From an uncultured Pelagibacteraceae bacterium (GTDB lineage Bacteria; Pseudomonadota; Alphaproteobacteria; Pelagibacterales; Pelagibacteraceae), in assembly GCA_902555065.1 (NCBI GenBank), contig CACDQQ010000002.1:1-64000 (forward strand): DNA of 64,000 bases. The letters are read 5' to 3'. Position 1 is the stretch's first letter. Each line of letters starts with the position of its first letter. This document shows positions 1 through 8,664 of the stretch, piece by piece. The translations under genes and the position numbers were made by a program. A model generated the notes under the pieces. It had not been told where the DNA came from, did not search any database, and worked only from the letters and a program-made list of their open reading frames with translations.

Positions 1-768
1 GTAAGCGACATCATTGAAAATTTGTGTTGCTACAAATACAGCTAAAGTTCCATTTTGTAATCCACATTCTAAAGAAATACATTTTCTCTGTGGTATTCCA
101 GTTGCAAAACCTTTTGCAATATAAAATGCCAAAGTCATCATGACAACGTTTAATATTAAAACAGCTAAACCCGCTTGACCTAAGTATGATATTATATTTT
201 CTCTTTCCTCAATCCATATTGCTGCAAATACAACAATAAATAAAATACCTGTAATTCTATTTACAATATTAATATTAGACGAAATAAAGTTTTCAGCGAA
301 TCTTCTAATTATCATTCCAAGAATTACGGGCACAGTTACAACTAGTGCCATTTTAAGAGCAATACCAGTCATCGTAATATCTGAGGATAAATCAGTTACA
401 CCTAATAATTTGGCTGAAGAAAAAACAATAAATGGAACAGAAAAAATACTAATTAAACTACCAATTGCTGTTAACGAAATAGATAATGCAACATCTCCAT
501 TTGCAAATTTTGTTAAGACATTTGATGTTACTCCTCCAGGAGCAGCAGCAATAATCATTAATCCTAAAGCTAATTCAACTGGTAATCTTAATATTAAAAG
601 TAAAATATAAGCGACGATTGGGAGAAGGATTAATTGACAAATTATTCCGACTGTAAAATCTTTTGGATTATTTATAACTCTTAAAAAATCTCTAGTTGAT
701 AAGCCCAATCCAAGACCTAACATTATAAGGGCTAACGCTATAGGTGCAATTTTTGTAACTATCTCCAT
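1..768 (-). CDS. Bile acid:sodium symporter (BASS) family transporter, 3' end cut by window
   Basis: The reverse strand from an ATG at 768 reads open to the window edge, 256 codons without a stop, so the C-terminus is missing. It is a polytopic membrane protein with eight or more hydrophobic segments. The conserved BASS elements are visible: a Pro-Gly-Gly segment (AAPGGVTSNV) near residue 75 and the second-bundle motif ECGLQNGTLA near residue 240. The family imports organic anions such as bile acids, pyruvate or other carboxylates with sodium; the substrate here cannot be read from sequence. An in-frame TAG lies seven codons upstream of the chosen ATG. It is transcribed divergently from the phosphate acyltransferase gene across 84 bases, so a link to that gene is possible but unproven. 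Confidence 0.85.
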   Translation of the reverse strand, partial: MEIVTKIAPIALALIMLGLGLGLSTRDFLRVINNPKDFTVGIICQLILLPIVAYILLLILRLPVELALGLMIIAAAPGGVTSNVLTKFANGDVALSISLTAIGSLISIFSVPFIVFSSAKLLGVTDLSSDITMTGIALKMALVVTVPVILGMIIRRFAENFISSNINIVNRITGILFIVVFAAIWIEERENIISYLGQAGLAVLILNVVMMTLAFYIAKGFATGIPQRKCISLECGLQNGTLAVFVATQIFNDVAY

Positions 769-852
769 CGTTTGTTCAATTTTAAACTATTTTTATATCG
801 AACGTAATAAAAAATATTGATATTTAGAACCATAACAAATATTTAAACTCAT

Positions 853-1764
853 ATGTTATCTGATAAATCCACAGTTTGCCCTGTTAATCTACTTAATATA
901 GCTCATCAAAAAAGAGGAGTAAAAGCAGCCATTGTAAATGCAGGTAAAAAACTACCAATGATGTCGGTAATGGATGCTGTCTCTGAAAAATTGATCACCC
1001 CAATATTAATAGGTGATAAACAAAAAATACAAGAATGCGCAGATGAACTTAAATTTGATATATCAAATTTTGAAATAATTAATGAGCCAGTTGAAAATAA
1101 TACAGCAAGTATTGCAACAAAACTTGCATCGGAAGATAAAGTAAAAATTATTGTAAAAGGACATATTCATACTGATATATTGATGAAAGAAGTTCTTAAA
1201 AGAGAATATAAATTAATTGGTAAAACAAGACTTAGTCATATTTGGCATATGACATTACAAAAAGATGATAAACCATTAATCATAACCGATGGAGCATTAA
1301 ATGTTTCTCCTAACTTAAAAACTAAAATGCATATTTTAAGAAATGTTATAGATTTTAGTCATAGAATTAATATTCCAAGACCAAAGATTTCTATCCTTTC
1401 TGCAACAGAAGAAGTTATTGATAGTGTGCAGAGTTCGGTTGAAGCTAAAGAATTAACTGAATTAGCAAGTAAAGAAAATTTTAATGCTGATATTTTTGGA
1501 CCATTGGCATTTGATAATAGCATTTCAAAAAAATCTGCTTCTATAAAGGGAATTGAGAATATAGTCGCTGGGGAAGCTGATGTATTATTAGTTCCAAATG
1601 TCGAAACTGGAAATGCGCTTGTAAAAATGATGATTTATTTTATGGGAGCATGTGCAGCAGGAGTAGTTGTTGGAGGTAAAGTACCTGTTGTTATAACAAG
1701 TAGATCAGATGATGCGACAGCAAGACTTGCTTCTATAGCTGCAGCTGTTGTTGCTTTAGATTAA
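853..1764 (+). CDS. Phosphate acetyl/butyryltransferase family protein
   Basis: This 303-residue protein matches the phosphate acetyl/butyryl transferase family, which interconverts acyl-phosphate and acyl-CoA in the cytoplasm. The C-terminal signature VVITSRSDDATARLAS and the segment GNALVKMMIYFMGACAAG are typical of the Pta/Ptb catalytic domain, and the length fits the stand-alone domain rather than the long Pta with an N-terminal DRTGG region. The gene is followed 59 bases later by a HisD-family dehydrogenase. A shared role in breakdown of a small organosulfonate that yields acetyl phosphate is possible, but that is inference from family knowledge. No clear Shine-Dalgarno precedes the ATG. 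The family assignment is secure; the choice between acetyl and butyryl substrate is open. Confidence 0.82.
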   Translation: MLSDKSTVCPVNLLNIAHQKRGVKAAIVNAGKKLPMMSVMDAVSEKLITPILIGDKQKIQECADELKFDISNFEIINEPVENNTASIATKLASEDKVKIIVKGHIHTDILMKEVLKREYKLIGKTRLSHIWHMTLQKDDKPLIITDGALNVSPNLKTKMHILRNVIDFSHRINIPRPKISILSATEEVIDSVQSSVEAKELTELASKENFNADIFGPLAFDNSISKKSASIKGIENIVAGEADVLLVPNVETGNALVKMMIYFMGACAAGVVVGGKVPVVITSRSDDATARLASIAAAVVALD

Positions 1765-1823
1765 ACTTCTATTGAATAAACATCTTATATAATTTAAACA
1801 TTTGTAAAATTAGAGGAAAAATA

Positions 1824-3110
1824 ATGGCAATTACTTATATAAAAAAAGCTGAAAAAACTGCATTTACAGGAGAAGATGAAACAAGAACTAAGGTAAGTTC
1901 TATTTTAAAAGATTTAGAAAAAACTAAGGACCAAGGGGTTAAAGACATTTTAAAAAAATTTGATAATTATGAAGGTGATATAATTGTTAGCAAAGAAAAA
2001 ATTGAAGAAATAAATAAAACGTTAGATCAAAAGATTAAAGACGATATTCAGTTTTCTCATGAAAGAGTTAGGAAGTTTGCAGAACACCAGCTTGAAAATC
2101 TTGGAAAAGACTCAGAAGTTGAATTATCACCTGGTTTAATAGCAGGACAAAAATTAATACCTGTAAATACTGTTGGGTGTTATGTTCCAGGTGGAAGATA
2201 CAATAATATCGCCTCTGCTATAATGAGTGTGACAACTGCAAAAGTTGCAGGAGTAAAGAATGTAATTGCAACAAGTCCACCAAAAGATTCAAATGGTGCA
2301 AACCCAATTATAATTTATACAGCTAACCTATGTGGTGCAGATGTAATTATGAATATAGGTGGAATAGGAGCAATTGGTGCACTAGCTTATGGTTGCTTTG
2401 GTAATCCTGAAGTAGATATGATTGTTGGACCTGGAAATAAATTTGTAGCAGAGTCTAAAAGAATTTTATTTGGAAAAGTTGGAATTGATTTATTTGCAGG
2501 ACCAACCGAAATAGGCATTATTGCAGATCATACAGCTGACAAAGAAATAATCGCATATGATTTAGTTGGACAGGCTGAACATGGTCCTGACTCTCCATCT
2601 TGGCTTTACACTACTGATAAATCTTTATGTGATTATGTTATGAAAAGAGTTCCAGAAATTATTCAAGAACTACCTGAACATAACAGAAATAATGCTGATG
2701 CTGCATGGAGAGATTATGGAGAAGTAATTATGTGTGATACCAAAGAAGAAATGATGAAAGTGAGTGATGAATATGCACCTGAACATTTGGAGGTTCAAGC
2801 TGAAAACTTAGACTGGTATTTAAAAAATCTTAAAAATTATGGTTCTTTATTTTTAGGTGAAGAAACAACAGTTGCATATGGAGATAAATGCTCTGGACCA
2901 AATCATATTCTACCAACAAAAGGTGCAGGAAAATATACTGGAGGCTTATACGTTGGAAAATTTATAAAAACAGTTACTTACCAAAAGATGAATAAAGAAT
3001 CTAACAAAGAAGTTGGTGCTGCAGCAGCTAGAATTTCTAGATATGAAGGTATGGAAGCTCATGCTAGAACTGGCGATGTGAGATTACGAAAATATGGATT
3101 CTCTAACTAA
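1824..3110 (+). CDS. HisD-family zinc dehydrogenase (histidinol dehydrogenase or sulfopropanediol dehydrogenase-like)
   Basis: This 428-residue protein covers the whole histidinol dehydrogenase fold. The expected zinc ligands are present: Q250 and H253 in GQAEHGPDS, D354 in GDKCSGPNH and H413 in EGMEAH. The catalytic pair E320-H321 is in YAPEHLEV. The enzyme is therefore probably an active NAD-dependent alcohol or aldehyde dehydrogenase. It is not in a histidine operon, and it has SGPNH where canonical HisD usually has SGTNH, plus a YTGGLYVGKF segment. That fits the HisD paralogues that oxidise 2,3-dihydroxypropane-1-sulfonate (HpsN) better than biosynthetic HisD. The SD sequence GAGGAAAA supports this start. 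The fold is certain; the substrate is not. Confidence 0.8.
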   Translation: MAITYIKKAEKTAFTGEDETRTKVSSILKDLEKTKDQGVKDILKKFDNYEGDIIVSKEKIEEINKTLDQKIKDDIQFSHERVRKFAEHQLENLGKDSEVELSPGLIAGQKLIPVNTVGCYVPGGRYNNIASAIMSVTTAKVAGVKNVIATSPPKDSNGANPIIIYTANLCGADVIMNIGGIGAIGALAYGCFGNPEVDMIVGPGNKFVAESKRILFGKVGIDLFAGPTEIGIIADHTADKEIIAYDLVGQAEHGPDSPSWLYTTDKSLCDYVMKRVPEIIQELPEHNRNNADAAWRDYGEVIMCDTKEEMMKVSDEYAPEHLEVQAENLDWYLKNLKNYGSLFLGEETTVAYGDKCSGPNHILPTKGAGKYTGGLYVGKFIKTVTYQKMNKESNKEVGAAAARISRYEGMEAHARTGDVRLRKYGFSN

Positions 3111-3164
3111 ATAAATAATTTTATTTTTTTCTATTACACTCAAAAACTATAAACTTATTTAAAT

Positions 3165-4253
3165 CTAAGTATTTTTAATTTTTTCAAACACATCAATACC
3201 TATTTGTTTTAAAATATGAACTATATCTATAGGTACCCAGTTCTCTCTAATTAATCCTTCATCATGATGATAAAAGTCCATAACTCTCATAACAACGTCT
3301 TGGTTATCTGCTGTATATCCAAGCCAATCATTTGATCCATACTTTGCCTTTAAACTATGCCATCCACCACATAAAGAAAATTTTCCGTCTCCAATTTCGC
3401 AATAATGTCCTAATTCCCAATAATTTCTCTCAGAAAATGATTTTCTAAAAGGTAGCTGATGCATATCTACAAATCCTTCTAATGACCTTGATGTTCCAAT
3501 TCCACAAGGACCGTACCAAATCATATCTTTGTGCCAAAACTCTTTTTGAGGATGATTTATTAACCTTTGTCTTAATTCATCTTTAGGAATATTTTCTTTC
3601 TCAGGTTTAATATCTAAACTTCTATTCATGCTTAAAGCCTGTTGTAATGAATTTTTAGATTTACTCATGTCTTCTTCAAAAAAATTTACTCCATCTGTAT
3701 TAAACGGAGGTAACCATACTCCTTCGGATCCTCTTGATGGATTAATAACCCATTTGTCAGCTTGTCTTAAAAAATCCATCACATCAATTAAGATATGACT
3801 TTCAATAATTCTTTCATTTTTAATTTCATGAATTTCACAACATTTAAGATTAATCATTTTAAAATTTGGTTTTATACCTAACCAAGGTTTTAAAAAGAAA
3901 CCCGATAAAGTAGAATAAGAACCAACTTGGACTTTGTCTCTAAAAGAGCCTCCAAGGATAATATTTTCTCTTCTTTCGATGTCTGGAAATGCATCAAATA
4001 AAGGATTCCAAAAATTTTCTATAAAATTATCTATGCCATTAAATTCATTTAATGGTTCAAAACAATTAACTTTGATATCTTTGTCAAATATATTTAGTAA
4101 ATTTTTTTTAAGATTAATCTTTTTTAATCCATAAATATTTCTAAAATTCTCAATAACAAATTTTTTATTATTTAAGTTTTGGATAGGAGTAATTTCTACA
4201 TCTTCAATGTTTTTCTTAATTTTAAGACCTGTATCAAATTGTTCTATTTGCAT
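3165..4253 (-). CDS. Two-domain NTF2/SnoaL-like (ester cyclase-type) protein
   Basis: The protein is 362 residues from the ATG at 4253. A longer reading to 4313 exists, but it would overlap the divergent cupin gene starting at 4295, so I chose the internal start MQIEQF. The sequence resembles SnoaL-like polyketide or ester cyclases of the NTF2 fold, apparently as two copies: an N-terminal half with FWNPLFDAFPDIERR and a C-terminal half with WYGPCGIGTSRSLEGF and GDGKFSLCGGWHSL. Such domains isomerise, cyclise or hydrolyse small molecules, but the fold does not predict a substrate. It is divergent from a cupin and a second two-domain NTF2-like gene, so the three probably work on one compound. 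Function unknown. Confidence 0.7.
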   Translation of the reverse strand: MQIEQFDTGLKIKKNIEDVEITPIQNLNNKKFVIENFRNIYGLKKINLKKNLLNIFDKDIKVNCFEPLNEFNGIDNFIENFWNPLFDAFPDIERRENIILGGSFRDKVQVGSYSTLSGFFLKPWLGIKPNFKMINLKCCEIHEIKNERIIESHILIDVMDFLRQADKWVINPSRGSEGVWLPPFNTDGVNFFEEDMSKSKNSLQQALSMNRSLDIKPEKENIPKDELRQRLINHPQKEFWHKDMIWYGPCGIGTSRSLEGFVDMHQLPFRKSFSERNYWELGHYCEIGDGKFSLCGGWHSLKAKYGSNDWLGYTADNQDVVMRVMDFYHHDEGLIRENWVPIDIVHILKQIGIDVFEKIKNT

Positions 4254-4294
4254 AAATTGCAATTTATATTTAAATAGAGATAAATAACAAGAAT

Positions 4295-5233
4295 ATGATT
4301 GATAGATTGGCAAAATTTAATGAGCTCGTTCCGAGTAGTCTTCCTTTTGTAGAGGGTAGATTAGAAGGTCATAAAGAAAGAAAAAATTATACAATTATTG
4401 GACGTGGTGTCGCTGAAGACACCAAACAACTAATAAAAATACAGTCTTTACATGGGTATAATTTAGGAGCAGTGAGTGCTATGCCAAAAAATGGATCTGG
4501 TCTTCACAGTCATACTACGGCTGAAGTATTTGTAATTTACTCAGGTAAATGGAGATTTTATTGGGGTGCTGATGGAAAACAAGAAACAATATTAGAAGCT
4601 GGCGATATAATTTCAATGCCTACAAATATGTTCAGAGCATTTGAAAATGTTGGAGATAAAGAAAGTTTGATGTTTGTTGTACTAGGCGGTGATGATCCTG
4701 GTATAATAACATGGGTTCCAGAAATTTTAAAAAAGGCAAAAGAGACTGGTATGGCATTGCTTGATGATAATTCGTTAATAGATTTAAAAAAGGTTGAAGT
4801 GCCTAAAGGTAGAAAGATGATAGAGCCTATCACTCAAGATGAATTAGAAAGATTTGATAATTATTTGCCAGAAGAATTAGAAAAAAATATTTATAGAAAT
4901 AAACAAAACAATATTAGCGATGAAGTTAATGGTATTGAATTATATCAAATATTAGGAAACAAATTTAATAAAAAAACTTATGAACCTTCAATCAAACAAG
5001 ATACTGGATTTAATTTAACAACATTAAATTCTATATCTGGTGAAATTAAAGGTATTGAATGTATAAAGCCTACCGTTCTTTTTGCTCAAGAAGGTAATTG
5101 GGAAATAGTAATAGGAAACTCAAATATAAAATTAGAAAAAGGAGACACTTTTTCAGTTCCTTTAAGTAGCAAAATAGATATCTCTTGTAATAATTCAGAA
5201 AATAGTATTTTAAATTTTGTTAGTCAGATCTAA
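4295..5233 (+). CDS. Two-domain cupin protein
   Basis: This 312-residue protein has an N-terminal cupin domain. Cupin motif 1 is clear (GSGLHSHTTAEVFVIYSG, around residues 69-86) with the HxH and Glu metal ligands. Motif 2 (GDIISMPTNMFRAFEN) has Arg where the last metal His is usual, so metal binding may be altered. The C-terminal half (about residues 225-312) looks like a second, degenerate cupin with GNWEIVIGNSNIKLEKGDTF. Its stop overlaps the next start as TAATG, so it is translationally coupled to the NTF2-like gene. Cupins of this layout include dioxygenases and sugar-modifying enzymes; the substrate is unknown. Confidence 0.75.
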   Translation: MIDRLAKFNELVPSSLPFVEGRLEGHKERKNYTIIGRGVAEDTKQLIKIQSLHGYNLGAVSAMPKNGSGLHSHTTAEVFVIYSGKWRFYWGADGKQETILEAGDIISMPTNMFRAFENVGDKESLMFVVLGGDDPGIITWVPEILKKAKETGMALLDDNSLIDLKKVEVPKGRKMIEPITQDELERFDNYLPEELEKNIYRNKQNNISDEVNGIELYQILGNKFNKKTYEPSIKQDTGFNLTTLNSISGEIKGIECIKPTVLFAQEGNWEIVIGNSNIKLEKGDTFSVPLSSKIDISCNNSENSILNFVSQI

Positions 5234-6192
5234 TGAAAGGATTTGATAGTAATTATAAAAATTTAACTGATTACATTTTAAAAATTACTAAACAAATTTG
5301 GGAAGGAAAAGATGTCGAGTCGATATCTAAATATTATTCAGAGAATATCCCCGTAAGATCACCCTTTGGAATAACCTATGGTTTTAAACCTGTTATTGAT
5401 GCAACTTATAAAACTTTAGACGAATTTCCAGACAGACAATTATTAGGTGAAGATGTAATTTGGAGTGGAAATGACGATGAAGGATATCATTCATCTCACA
5501 GAATTCTGAGCAAAGCTACACATTTAAATGACGGGTATTACGGAAAAAAAACAGGAAACAAAATTGTTTATAGAGTTATAGCTGACTGTGCATGTAAAAA
5601 TAATCAGGTTTATGATGAGTGGATTGTGAGAGACCAAGGTGCAATGGTTCGACAGCTAGGTTATACACCTGAGCAATTCGCAAGGCATTTAATTGATAAA
5701 GAAGGTGGGGTATCTAAAGCTATCGAAGTTTTTAATAGATCTTCTGATAAAAAGTCAGATTATACTCCAGTAAAAGTTAATGAAGTTTCATCAGGTTATA
5801 TATATTCCAATATTTTAAAGAAAATATTTAATAATGATTATCATTTTGAAGATTATGATAGAGCGGCCAGTCTATTTTGGCCAAGTAACAAAGTTGGAAA
5901 TGGCAGTGAAGATATAATTAAATATTGGAGCTCTTTAAAAAATATATTTTCTGAAATAAAGTTTACAATCGAACATGTTGCATCATTAGATGAAAAAAAT
6001 AACAATCAAAAAGCTACAATCAGATGGTTTTTAAGTGGTAAGCATTCTAAAGACAGTGAAGAATTTGGGAAAAAGACTGACAAAGATTTATTTATAATGG
6101 GTATAAATCATGCAGAATTAAGAGATGATAAAATAATAAGAGAATGGGTATTGTTTGATGAAGTGGCTATTTGGAAACAAATATTAATGTAA
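5233..6192 (+). CDS. Two-domain NTF2/SnoaL-like protein
   Basis: This 319-residue protein starts inside the TAATG junction with the cupin gene. Two SnoaL-like halves can be seen. The first, about residues 10-155, has YYSENIPVRSPFGITYG and a conserved DEW (YDEWIVRDQGAMVRQLG). The second, about residues 185-319, has DYDRAASLFWPSN and again REWVLFDEVAIWKQ. The repeated (D/R)EW-x-LxDE pattern near the end of each half is typical of this NTF2-like subgroup. It is the second such two-domain protein in this cluster, but the two are clearly different in sequence. The MetE-like gene follows after five bases. Role unknown; enzymatic cyclase or hydrolase activity is the family expectation. Confidence 0.7.
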   Translation: MKGFDSNYKNLTDYILKITKQIWEGKDVESISKYYSENIPVRSPFGITYGFKPVIDATYKTLDEFPDRQLLGEDVIWSGNDDEGYHSSHRILSKATHLNDGYYGKKTGNKIVYRVIADCACKNNQVYDEWIVRDQGAMVRQLGYTPEQFARHLIDKEGGVSKAIEVFNRSSDKKSDYTPVKVNEVSSGYIYSNILKKIFNNDYHFEDYDRAASLFWPSNKVGNGSEDIIKYWSSLKNIFSEIKFTIEHVASLDEKNNNQKATIRWFLSGKHSKDSEEFGKKTDKDLFIMGINHAELRDDKIIREWVLFDEVAIWKQILM

Positions 6193-6197
6193 AAACT

Positions 6198-7325
6198 ATG
6201 TATAAAATTAAAACCACACATGTTGGAAGTCTGCCAAGATCAAAAAAGCTATCTGAGATACTATTTAAAAAAGATAAAAATGAATTATTTGATCAAGTTG
6301 AACTTGATAAGATAATTGAAGAAGATGTAAACAAAATTGTAAAAAAACAAATTGATATCGGAATTGACATTATAAGTGATGGTGAAATGTCAAAAATAAG
6401 TTACGCCACCTACGTCAAGGATCGATTACATGGCTTTAGCGGTGAAAGCGAAAGAAGAGCTCCTAAAGACTTGGATGATTTTCCATCATTTAAAGAAAAA
6501 ATTGCAAAATCAGGGGGTACGCCTACTTATACAAGACCATGTTGTACTGCTGATTTAAAAATCAAAGATACTACGTCTCTTACTAAAGATATCAGTAATT
6601 TAAAATCAGCGTTAAAAAAAAATAACCACCCTCAAGGATTTATTAACTCTGCTTCACCAGGAGTAATTTCAAATTTCCTTCCAAACAAATTCTATAAAAA
6701 TGATGATGATTATTTAGAGGCATTATCAAAAATGATGAAAACTGAATACGATGAAATAACAAAGAATGATTTATTATTGCAAATTGATTGCCCAGATCTT
6801 GCGCTAGCAAGACATATGACTTTTAAAAATGTATCAGATGAAGAATTTTTGGTTAGAGCTGAAAAACAAATCGAATGTCTCAATGAAGCAATCAAAGATA
6901 TCGATGCCTCTAAATTGAGAATGCATATCTGCTGGGGAAATTATGAAGGACCACATATTCACGATATTGGATTAGAAAAAATATTACCTATTGCTTTAAA
7001 AGCAAATATCCAAACTTATTTAATTGAGGCCTCAAATCCAAGGCATGCTCATGAGTGGAAGGTTTTTGAGAACATCAAACTTCCTAATGATAAAGTAATA
7101 GTTCCTGGTGTAATAGACTCAACATCAAACTTTGTAGAGCATGAAGAGTTAGTAAAAAATAGAATAATTCAGTATTCAAAAGTAATTGATAAAAATCAAT
7201 TAATGGCTGGAAGTGATTGTGGATTTAGTACTTTTGCTGGCTTTGGAAATGTGGATGAAAATGTTGTTTACAAAAAATTTGAATCTTTGGTCGCAGGTGC
7301 AGAGCTTGCGTCAAATGCGATTTAA
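6198..7325 (+). CDS. MetE-like cobalamin-independent methyl/alkyl transferase family protein
   Basis: The 375-residue protein starts at ATG 6198, five bases after the previous stop; a reading from 6171 would overlap the upstream gene. It is the length of the C-terminal catalytic half of MetE and lacks the N-terminal half. The zinc site of that family is visible: H243 and C245 in MHICWGN, E277 in LIEASN, and C341 in GSDCGF. The N-terminal THVGSLPR motif is also diagnostic. Relatives include core MetE-type methionine synthases and the epoxyalkane:coenzyme M transferase. These enzymes activate a thiol on zinc. Lying behind NTF2-like and cupin genes, it may transfer a group to or from a small thiol rather than make methionine. 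Confidence 0.78.
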   Translation: MYKIKTTHVGSLPRSKKLSEILFKKDKNELFDQVELDKIIEEDVNKIVKKQIDIGIDIISDGEMSKISYATYVKDRLHGFSGESERRAPKDLDDFPSFKEKIAKSGGTPTYTRPCCTADLKIKDTTSLTKDISNLKSALKKNNHPQGFINSASPGVISNFLPNKFYKNDDDYLEALSKMMKTEYDEITKNDLLLQIDCPDLALARHMTFKNVSDEEFLVRAEKQIECLNEAIKDIDASKLRMHICWGNYEGPHIHDIGLEKILPIALKANIQTYLIEASNPRHAHEWKVFENIKLPNDKVIVPGVIDSTSNFVEHEELVKNRIIQYSKVIDKNQLMAGSDCGFSTFAGFGNVDENVVYKKFESLVAGAELASNAI

Positions 7326-7398
7326 AAACTACTTTTAAATTCCCTAAGGAATATATATCCTTTCATACATAAATTTAAATTTAATGAGGGAAACAAAT

Positions 7399-8619
7399 AT
7401 GAAAAAAATATTAATATCTTTATTGTTTCTTCTTTTTGGAACTTCTACTTACGCAGATTGTAACATTAAGAGCGGATCAATAAATATTTTAGCTAATGAT
7501 TTTCCAGCTTTAAGAACTTTCGTGGAAACTGCTAAAGGATGTAAAGGAAGTGCGGATTTTAAAGTCACACACTCATCTGAGCACAATAAAATTGCTGTGC
7601 CAGCTCTAACTGCAAATCCATCAGAGTTTTCTGCAAGAATTGCAGCAAATAGCTCTATAGTTCCTTTAATGAACCAAGATTTAATTAGACCACTTGATGA
7701 TCTTGTTAAGAAATATGGAAAAGGAATACAAGACTCTCAATTGATAACAATTGATGGAAAAATAATGGCAGTTGCTTTTATGGCAAACACTCAGCATTTA
7801 TATTACAGAGAAGATGTTTTAAAAGAATTGGGTATAGCTATTCCTAAAACATATGAGGAAGTAGTTGCGGCATCAGAAAAAATAAGAGCATCAGGTAAAA
7901 TGCAATATCCTTACGCAGCAGCATACAAAGCTGGTTGGAATTTAGCAGAAGAATTCGTTAACATGTATATTGGACATGGAGGAGAATTCTTTAAAGCAGG
8001 AACTGCTCAACCAAGCATTAACAATGCAAAAGGTGTAGCAACATTAAATATGCTAAAAAAATTAGCAGGTTTAAGTAACCCAGATTATTTAACTCACGAT
8101 AGTGAAGCTATTAAAGTTGAATGGGAATCTGGAAATGTTGCATTAATGACTCTTTGGGCATCAAGATCAGGAACATTGCTTGATGATGATGGTGATGCAA
8201 AAATTACAGCTGCAACTAAATTAACTGGACCAGCAACAGTAGCTGGAGGAAACATACCAGCGGCGACTTTATGGTGGGACGGTTTCACATTAGCAAAAAA
8301 TAGATCTGACGCTGATGCTGAAGCAACATTTAGAGCTTTGGCACACGCAGCTGCTAACAAAAGGATGGTTGCTGATGCAGCAGATCAAGCTGTTTGGTTA
8401 ATTGAAGGTTTTAAACCTGGACCAAAATCAATTGGAGTTATCGAAGCTGTTAAAATGAAAGCTAAACCATATCCAATGTTACCACAAATGGGTTTAATGC
8501 ATGGTGCATTAGGAAGTGAGATTGTTGAATTTTTACAAGGTAAAGAGTCAGCAGAACAAGCTTTAAAAGATGTTGAAGCAGCTTACATGAGTAAAGCAAA
8601 AGAACAAGGCTTTCTATAA
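7399..8619 (+). CDS. Sugar ABC transporter substrate-binding protein
   Basis: The protein is 406 residues from ATG 7399, which has the SD GAGGGAAA; an upstream start would add five residues before an otherwise complete signal peptide. The N-terminus MKKILISLLFLLFGTSTYADC is a Sec signal with cleavage expected after TYA. It is a periplasmic extracellular solute-binding protein of the family-1 (maltose/glycerol-3-phosphate/polyol) type, with YREDVLKELGIAIPKTYEE and many Trp and aromatic residues. It is followed by a stem-loop at 8634-8653 and then two MalF/MalG-type permease genes, so this is the binding component of that importer. The substrate is probably a carbohydrate or polyol; it cannot be set from sequence. 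Confidence 0.88.
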   Translation: MKKILISLLFLLFGTSTYADCNIKSGSINILANDFPALRTFVETAKGCKGSADFKVTHSSEHNKIAVPALTANPSEFSARIAANSSIVPLMNQDLIRPLDDLVKKYGKGIQDSQLITIDGKIMAVAFMANTQHLYYREDVLKELGIAIPKTYEEVVAASEKIRASGKMQYPYAAAYKAGWNLAEEFVNMYIGHGGEFFKAGTAQPSINNAKGVATLNMLKKLAGLSNPDYLTHDSEAIKVEWESGNVALMTLWASRSGTLLDDDGDAKITAATKLTGPATVAGGNIPAATLWWDGFTLAKNRSDADAEATFRALAHAAANKRMVADAADQAVWLIEGFKPGPKSIGVIEAVKMKAKPYPMLPQMGLMHGALGSEIVEFLQGKESAEQALKDVEAAYMSKAKEQGFL

Positions 8620-8633
8620 TCAATAAATTTTAG

Positions 8634-8653
8634 GTGGGGATGAAAATCCCCAC
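8634..8653 (+). terminator. Intercistronic stem-loop between binding protein and permease genes
   Basis: The arms GTGGGGAT and ATCCCCAC pair perfectly over 8 bp around a GAAA tetraloop. The hairpin sits 14 bases after the binding-protein stop and 11 bases before the permease start. No T-run follows, so it is more likely an mRNA stabiliser or partial attenuator than a full terminator. Confidence 0.75.
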
Positions 8654-8664
8654 TTATTACATTA

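Noticed and set aside
410-610. Short plus-strand open frame inside the first transporter gene
   Set aside because: It is antisense to the BASS-type symporter, whose reverse-strand frame is open for 256 codons with family motifs; the plus frame has no features of its own.
4254-4313. Longer N-terminus for the minus-strand NTF2-like gene
   Set aside because: It would overlap the divergent cupin start and remove all promoter space; the internal ATG at 4253 is a better start.
7339-7352. ATTCC/GGAAT inverted repeat before the sugar-binding-protein gene
   Set aside because: A five-base stem is too weak and common at this composition; no T-run follows.
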